A DNA stretch of 64,000 nucleotides from Tachypleus tridentatus (taxonomy: Eukaryota > Arthropoda > Merostomata > Xiphosura > Limulidae). Shown here piece by piece: positions 52,201 through 61,200 of this stretch. The position numbers were made by a program, and so were the translations under genes. Under the pieces are notes generated by a model. The model saw only the letters and a program-made list of their open reading frames with translations, did no database searches and was not told the DNA's origin. The stretch is from positions 68,873,558 through 68,937,557 of the forward strand of contig NC_134825.1 in NCBI RefSeq assembly GCF_004210375.1, read 5' to 3'. The first letter of the stretch is position 1; the number at the start of each line of letters is the position of its first letter.

Positions 52201-55200
52201 AAAGCAAATATCAGATGAAATATAAATTTTTACTTGAGAAAAAATGTCTGAAATGTATTTGGGAGGTTTGGGGGATCATACAAAGGAAATTTGAGATTTT
52301 TGAGATGAGGAAAAGCATTTTTAATATTAACATAAAAATTACTTTGCACATGGATTATTCAAAACAAATACTCTGTATATTCCTGGACAGATCTTCAGTT
52401 TATTAAATATACCATGCTAAAAAATAAGAATTTTTGTATATGAAGGACTTATAATGTTAAATGAAAGATTGTAAAATTTTGTGAAGATATACACACTATA
52501 TTAAAAGTTAGAAGTACTAAATCAATAGACTTTAAACTAGTACAAATAAGTTACATGACCCATCAAACTGACCAAGTCATTGTTTAAACACTTAATGGAT
52601 GACAGCTAATATATAATACCATCCTGTATGTTCGAAGAAAAACTAACTAAAAGAGTACAATAAGTTTTATGGATCATTTATTGTATAACAACTATAAGTA
52701 ATGCCACCCTGGAGCAGGAAACAAAATCTTAATCAAACAATGCAATTAGTTTGGTTTATGACAACTACAAACAATGTCTCCTACAAGTAGGTTATCACAT
52801 TCTTGATTAAAAAATAGTTTAGACAATGAGAATAGTCACTTCCAAGGTTGAAATATTATAATGTCTATATAAAAGTAAACTCTCTTGAATAGAAAACTTT
52901 ACATAAAGTATCAGAGTACTTCATCAGATTATTAAAGATTATCTTTTATCCTCAGTAACAGTTAATTTATTTATAAAATGCCACTCTCATGAAAAAAAAT
53001 GTACAGCTTTTTTAATCAGAAAGTTTATCAGAGATCTATAATAGCTTCATTAACAATAAAAAGTTTCAAAGGCATTAATTTTGCATTTGTATTCCTGATT
53101 AGGTTGCTTTACTTATAGCAAATGTACTAATGCTTTGTCTAACTTCCTGATTCAACAATTTTATTTATAGAACTTTTATTTTTAATTACTTCCTCACGTG
53201 ACAATTTAACTTACTTTTTGACCCAACAGGCCTAATGCTACTCCAGCAAAATCTTGGTTGGTGGCCAAGATGTGCTGAGACTCTAGATTGTCACTCAGTG
53301 GTTTAAATAACTGATTCCCTCCAATAATCCCATCAATTCGGCCAGGATTTCTTGATAGTGAAGTCTCCACCAGTTTTTGAAGAGTCCATTGATCTACAAC
53401 CTGATGTTCTAGCAGATATCTATCCAAATAAATATACAACTCACACTTGTAAAATAACTATTATTAACATGTTGGCTCCCAGATGACCCCCCAGTAGGTC
53501 ATGCTCTATTTTCTTATTAAAGGGCTACTTATTGGTTGGGACACAACAGCTACACATACAAATGAGAGTGGGGCATCAGGACAGCATTTCTTTTCTAGAC
53601 CTCGGAGAGTATCGGCAAAATAGGATTGGGATCCAACATGTTAAAAGACATCATACTATAATGGAACTATTGGTTAAATGATACTGGAAAAATGTTATCA
53701 TTGCACATTATCATGTGCAACCTCTAACTTCATGAAATTTTTATCCTGTGTACATGTAGATTTGCAATATGGGTCATGATTTTCCTGTTTAACCTCCATT
53801 TCCCACTATGGAAAACTTTATTTTTCTCCATTCTCAGCATACAGGTATGACGTCATAAGTACGTCACATGCAAATCTAATGCACTGACGCCATCTATATA
53901 AATATAATAGTACTGTCTGTTGTATGTCCATGTAAATACTTCACAGGGTGGGGATGGATCGTCACCAAAATTGGTGTGGTGAAATACGTACAAAATTTTA
54001 ATTTTGCAATCTTTTTTTCTAGTTTTTATGAGTGTTTTCTTGAGTTTTTTACCACTGCTCCTGTTGATGGATCTTTTCCAAATTTGGCATGAAAATCTGT
54101 TTGGTCCATGAGGAGATACATGCAAATTTACGGTTTTGTATTTTGTTTTGCTCTTTGTATGGGTATTTGGGGTTTTTTTTAAATTATATATAAAGGAAAC
54201 AACTTTTCATGTCCAAAGATAACCTTTCATTAGTCATGAATTACATAACATCCATCCAGAATACAGGTGCCCCAAATAGTACTGATAATATAAGTAACAA
54301 AATTAACAGTTTTAACAATGAATGAACAATCCTACAATGTTTAATTAAACTACTTTATCATCAAAGCATGTTAATAAACTTGGTGTCAAAACACAATTTT
54401 TACTTCAGTTTTTTTATGTTATCTAACGTTTTAATTTCACGATTTCAAAAAGAAACATTTAAATAAATTCTCAATCTGCACCTTTAAGTCACAGAACATG
54501 GTGGTATTGTCATTTATATTATTTCCCTCTACTTATATGGGTTTCAGATTGTTCAACCAATTAGAAATACATATTTTATCGATATTGAAATGTAAGAATT
54601 TAAAATTTCTACTTCTTTTTTTTTCGATATACAGAGATATCAATATACTGTTTCACACTGATATACTTCTATTATGTCCTCTGCCTTTTAAAATTCTCTC
54701 TGACATTGGTCTTGTATATTTTTATAACCAATAAAATGGCACACTCTAAATTAAATAAATCAGATGATTGTCTGGTTTGTTTTAGCAGTCAATGCCAACA
54801 GTCCACAGGGATAGTTTGATATGTTTAGACTACAGACGTTGCTCCAAAGAGTAATGGAATTGTTTAACCCTTTTATAGATTAGTTAAAAAGCCAGGAAAT
54901 GATAGTAGTTTTGGAACATTCTATTCTAGTGCCTAATAAAATTTTGTGGTTTAGAATGCATATCTAAAAAGAGGCCTAAAAATTATTCCATTTTTAGATC
55001 TATGCATTGATGAGAGTTTCATGTTGTGCAAATGAAGACTAAACATCAAGTAGTGTATTTCCTCAAAACACATTCGATTTGGAATGAAATCTTTGAATTT
55101 TGTGATGTAGTCACTACATGCATGATTTTGTAACCTATACAGGAAAAAGATAATGAAATAGAACATAATACAGAACTTGCCATCTTTGGTTTGGTGGTAA

Positions 55201-58200
55201 AGACACTGAAGGCAGGTCATGTTGGTAAAAAGACACATATTGTACAAAAATAATTGGTGCACTAACCCAACACTGTTCTGCTATCTACTTCATCAACTAA
55301 TTGCCAGATACTACAGGGCCAGTGCATTATCAAGCCATTATGATGTTCTAGCAGATATCTATCCAAGTAAATATACAACTCACACATGTAAAATAACTAT
55401 TATTAACACACTGGAACATCAATATCCTAAACCTATCCCAACCACAAAAGGTAAGTTAAGAGCACAAAACTGAGATCATATTTATTCTCACACTATTCAA
55501 AGGCAGAAAAAATTCCATAAAACATGGTGCATGTATAAAGATAGTGATGTTTCTCTATGTATACACACATTCCTAGGAGTACCACATATAGAGAGAATAC
55601 TAAAATACTTAATAAATAGCATGTAAATATATAAACATAAAGGGGATAGACAATATATTTTGCTAATTTGTTATATCTTTTATTAAGTAACAGAATGCTC
55701 TCAACAAGATCTGTTCAAACATGATCCCAAATTTTAATTTTAACACTGGCTTTTGTAAATACCTGAACTTTCCATGATTTTAGTTACATATTATCATAAA
55801 AAGTGTTGTGCACCTGCTGTAGTTTATTAGATCTTCTTATTACAAGCAGTCTACAAAATGATCAACCAAGTTTCTCTGCAATTGTAGAGTTTTTAAAAAT
55901 ATCCTAGAAATAAGAGAATTGATGTTATGGAATGGCCACGTTAATCACTTGATATCTGTCAGATTGAAAAGGTATGGACTGAGTTAAACTGTTTAATGAA
56001 AGATTGCATGTCACACACAAAAGATGAACTTTTTGAAATACTCAAAGAAGAATGTCAGTTACTCACTCAGGAATATCTGCACTAGCTCACTGAAAGCATG
56101 CCATGTTGAAGTGAAGCAATACTGAAATCCAGGGTAATGTCAAATAAATATTAACTTGTGAAGCTGGTTTGTGTTATTTTGTGTTTCATTTTTATATTCA
56201 GTTATTGCAGAGAAACTTGTTTCATCATTTTGTGGGCTAATTGGAATAAGAATATCTAAGGAACTGCAGCAAGTGCACAATACATTTTATGAGGAAATGT
56301 AACTAAAATCATGAAAAGTTTAGGTATTTATGAAATCCAGTGTTAAAATTAGGATTTAAGACCACATTTGAACAGATCTCATCAAGTGTGTTTTAAAAGC
56401 ATATAGTTTTACAAATATTTTTTGTTATCTAATAAAAGTTATCACAAATGCTTCTTTTATTTATTAAAATGCACCTCGCTAAGGATACACTCAACACAGT
56501 CAATGAGTTAAGGACAAGAATATTTAAATTGTATTTTACCTGTTTTTCTCCTGTGATGAAAGAAGAAAGGCATTTTTATTTACTGCATGAACAGAGTGAA
56601 CCTTAAATGGAAGTTCAACAGTCCAAGTAAACTTTGAGTCAAGTTCCATGATATCAATTTTGGTTCTGTAACAGAAAATATAACATTACAACTTCGATTA
56701 AAAGTTTCAAAACATTGTATCTTAGGAATTTCTAATATCATGTTTTTAATATTAAAATAACAAGAAAACTAGTTCGTTTGAAAAGTTTATAATATTCGAA
56801 TCCTTTTTTCATTTTTATGTCAAAGAGCATGATTTGTATTTTTATTTGAAGGAATGTAAATTTTCTTCATATTTAGGGTAAGTAATCACATTAAGATATT
56901 TTTTAAAATTCAGATTTAAAATCATTCCTATCTTTCTCAGCTAGCTCTTACCCAGCAGACTGGTAGGTGACCACTGTGTTGCTATTATTACCACCACACA
57001 CAATTCTTGTTTGTTGCTTCTGAGTTCCCCTTGACCATGAGGAGGCAAAGTTAACTGTTGCTTCCATAAGACCTGTTTCTGTTTTTATTTGAGATACTTT
57101 ACCAGAAAAAGGACACACAAGTAGCACTGTGTTTGTCTAATCAAAATAAAATACTATTTAATACGTCAGGTAGCAAATACATAAAATATAAGCTGTGAAG
57201 TAACTAAACATATTTTTAACCAAATTTTTTTTATTTTTAGATAACTTGTTTATAAAATCCTTACTTGTTTCACAACAATATCAGATAAACTACTCAAGAG
57301 CTCATTAATTTTATTTTTGACATATATATATATATATATATATAAAGCTCAAATAAAAATTTCAAAGTGATGTTGCTATCATATGAAATACTGTAAATGT
57401 TTACATTTTTCTATACCAGAAAGGTATTTTCAATAATACTTACCTCACTTACACATTAGCTTTATTCCAATCAAAGGTTCTTTTCATTGTCCATCTAAAC
57501 ATTGGTATGAATTCTACCTTGCTTACTTCATTCTTTATACCACACTATATCAACTCATGAGATTCTTAAAAGCCCCAACTGCAGAGACAAAGTTAGATGT
57601 CTCATTGTTGGAATTACAGGGCTGTGGATGCAAAGCTAGATCCAAGGTATAGTGGCTAAAGCATGGGGACCATAATATAATTGTATAATAGAAATATGAT
57701 ATAAAAGGAACCCAATCTGAAAGTTACAGGATACTGCCTGTTGAGCTACAAGAATTACAAAGAAAAGACAAGCAGTGCCTAAGTGAGCAAACCCTTACAC
57801 CAACCTGAAGAAGCACAAAATGCAAATGAACCAACTTGGAATTACAGGCCCAGGCACCCAACCTGAAACTTACAGAATGTCACATGCAAGTCACAAGAAT
57901 TACAAAGAGCAGGCAAGCAACATCCAACTGAACAAGTCTTCCCTTCCAACCTGAAGAAGCTTAGAATACAACAAACTAAATTAAGGATTATGGAACCAAT
58001 TCATATCTCACTCAATCCTGGAGGCAAGGAAACAAAGTAACACTTCCTGCCCCAGAATTACAAGAAGTATGTGGAACAAACAAAGTTTCAACCAACAGCA
58101 TGTGAACACAACACTCAGCATGAGGAATTAGGAGGAGTCAAGGACCCTCTACCATAATCATGAAAAGTAAGATGACCAAAAAGAAGGGATATGCTCATAC

Positions 58201-61200
58201 AACTGGATAACAAAGTATCATCTCTGAAAGAGAAATACAAGGAGGCTCTTAAGTAGATTGGACCAGCTTCCAACCCAACATCTCAGAAAGCAATTCAGGG
58301 TTAGGGATGGGAGGGTACCCAACTTACTCCTCTTCTCCTTGAGTGGAACAAAAATACAAAATGTCACTCAGGAGGAATAGACATCTCTCTACCACCCCAA
58401 CAGCTAGAAAGTGAGAGTGGTAAGGACACTTTTTTTCACTATAAGAAAGGAAGGAGGGATGACGCATGATGGGTAGTCTTGAAGAATGATGCCCTGGGAG
58501 AGTGCAATAGATGAACCATGTTCCATATTCTGAAAGGCAAACCAACCCCAACTTTTTCAATTCAGGGGTTAACAGGGATGGATAAAATTCCCTTATGATG
58601 GTCCATGAACAGCAGTCAAATATTGTATATTATACTTGATATAAAATAATTACCCACTACACAGAAAGCCCCAAGGTGATTTTATGGAACACCACATTAC
58701 AATAGAGTTTGCTTCTACCAGAAATTTAGTTACTAGTTTACTGGCAGTTAGATCAGATTTGAAAAAACATACCAAATCAGGCAACAATCACCACTGAGTG
58801 AAATCTAAATGAGAATGATGAGAAGATCTTTGATAAGAAATGAAGTTAGTCATTTCTGTCACAAGTAAAAGATCCACATGGAGCCAAAACTGCTAAGAAG
58901 TGTAAATAATGGGATCTAAAAGTGTTAGGTGCAGTCAACATATCAACCTGTAAAAGTATCTCCAGCAAGCAATGCAACTGTGCCAGGGACATCAATGTCT
59001 GTCAAACTTGATGAGAAGAGAACATAAAAAGTTCTTGTTCTTCCAATAAAAGACAAAAATATGCTATCCGAACCAACTGATGAATCTAACTTGTCAAAGT
59101 GACAGGGCAGAAGTCTATCTACAGACTAATGGATAAATAGCTGGTGAAGCGAGCTCCAAAACAGTTCAGTGAGGGGCACAGGACACTTGAGAGCCCAAAC
59201 AGAGCATAGAAAATGATCCAGATGTGAACAGCCTTACACATGGGAAATTTAAGGAAGATGATTAGGAGAGAAAGCCTTATCTCCTTCCTTAGCTGCTGCA
59301 TTTTTAGGTAGAAAGGGCTTGTTTGAATACAACAGAACATAGTTGGAATGGTATGATGTTCTGAAAACATGTAGTGAAAATACATCAAAATGTCAATGCC
59401 TTCTAGCCAGTAATAGAATAAATTAAGCTGTATATGAAAGATGATATAAGAAATAATCCAAAAATTGATCTGCAAATCTCCTTGCATCACAGCAATATCT
59501 GATTGAGGTGGAAAGACCAAGTAAGTAGATGAACTAGTGTTTCCCAATAAGGAAGATGAAGATGTATAGAACCACAAAAGAAATTATCACAACATTACAA
59601 ACACAATGCTCTAGTTATAAAAAAAGGGTGCAGGAGGCAGAATGTCCATGTTGGTAGTTATTTGAGCAAAGAAAGGTGCTGGAAAAATAAGTCTAAATTT
59701 CCACTAGTCCACCCTTGATTTGCCACAGACTAAGCCTCAGATCCAACAGAAGAAAAAAGGATTAGACTGCATGCAAAACTATCTCTCTGCTCGTAATGAA
59801 CTGTACGTGTATGTGACCCCTCTCCCTTAATGCCTGAGTAATATTAGACTCCTGAGTCGGTGCAACTCTGTGTCTGAGACATGAGCATGAGTATTCATAT
59901 TCAAAAAAACGTCTCCAAAATATTGTTTTTTTTTAAAAACCAAGAGAATACATTACAAATGTAATAATAGTGCAGAAGAGAAACCCACAGTGAACACATG
60001 TAAGATGATATTCTTAATTTTTGCTATTGAGAAAAGAAGATTATGAAAGAAAAACAAGGAGCTTATACATGGATTTGGTACAGAAGGTGCACTGATGTAG
60101 GTGAAGAGAGTCAAAAGACTAAAATCATTAATGGCAATATAGTGGGGTTCAAAGACTGGAGCAAGCAAGTTAAAATTTATACCAATGCACAGATGGGCAA
60201 TGAGGATAAAGCTGAAGTGTGAAGAGAGATAAGTGTGTTTTGGAACTAAAATTGTACCTTTCATTGCACATTTTAATAACCAAGTCAGTTTTCCATGTTT
60301 ACCTAGGTAGGTATAAAAGGATTAAAACAATAATTTTATAAGATACGTGGTGATGAGGATCAAATAGAATGTAAAAATCACTTCTTTGATAGTTTATAAA
60401 CTACATAAATAAATATACATGTTGATTTCACAAAACTTACCAATCCTTCATATACCACTAGCCAGTCTTTGATAGTTTATAAACTACATAAATAAATATA
60501 CATGTTCATTTCACAAAACTTACCAATCCTTCATATACCACTAGCCAGTCTTTCCACTGTTCAGACAAAGGAAGAAGTTGAAAACTTAGTCTGTCAAAAC
60601 CCCATGTGGTGGGTAAAAGTGAATGAAGATCAAGCACTGATGCCATTTCTTCTGAAGGACTTAATGAGAACAAATATGAAGGACAAGCTGACATAACATG
60701 AATTTTATTGGCTTTCTCCCCATCTAAAAACAATTTTCAAATATTATAAAGAACAGAGAAAATTTAATAAAACATTTTAAAAAATTTACTGTCAGTACAT
60801 TCCTTATCAATTAAGAGGAACGTGCAAAAATATCTGCAGTTCATTTATTTTCATAACAATTTCTTGCATAATTTATATAACGGTATAAGAGCAAGCTGGA
60901 TTTAAATGATTATTAAAGTTCTCAACAGGTTGCATGCAACATAAAACCTATAAAATTATATTATTATTCACATGCAAAAAAATCACTATTTCTCTCTGTC
61001 AATAGCTGGAAAAAAGATTATTTTCAATATTAGTCACAGCAATGGTATACAGCATATGATATCTCAGACTGTGATTTCTCTTTGGCTAGTTAGCACATGG
61101 CATTGAGAAAGTTAAAAAAAAGCTAAACAGAGAAATTGTATTCACTGTGTAAGGAAATGTCAATATAAATAATATAGTAAAATAAAATAGTGGTTTTCTG

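Noticed and set aside
53464..53644. MITE as derivative of the local piggyBac copy
   Set aside because: The terminal sequences (CATGTTGG versus CCCTTTCGG) differ; only the TTAA target is shared.
59119..59577. Minus-strand 152-codon ORF as a gene
   Set aside because: Longest open frame of that stretch but no motif, start context or splice partners; probably chance openness in old repeat sequence.
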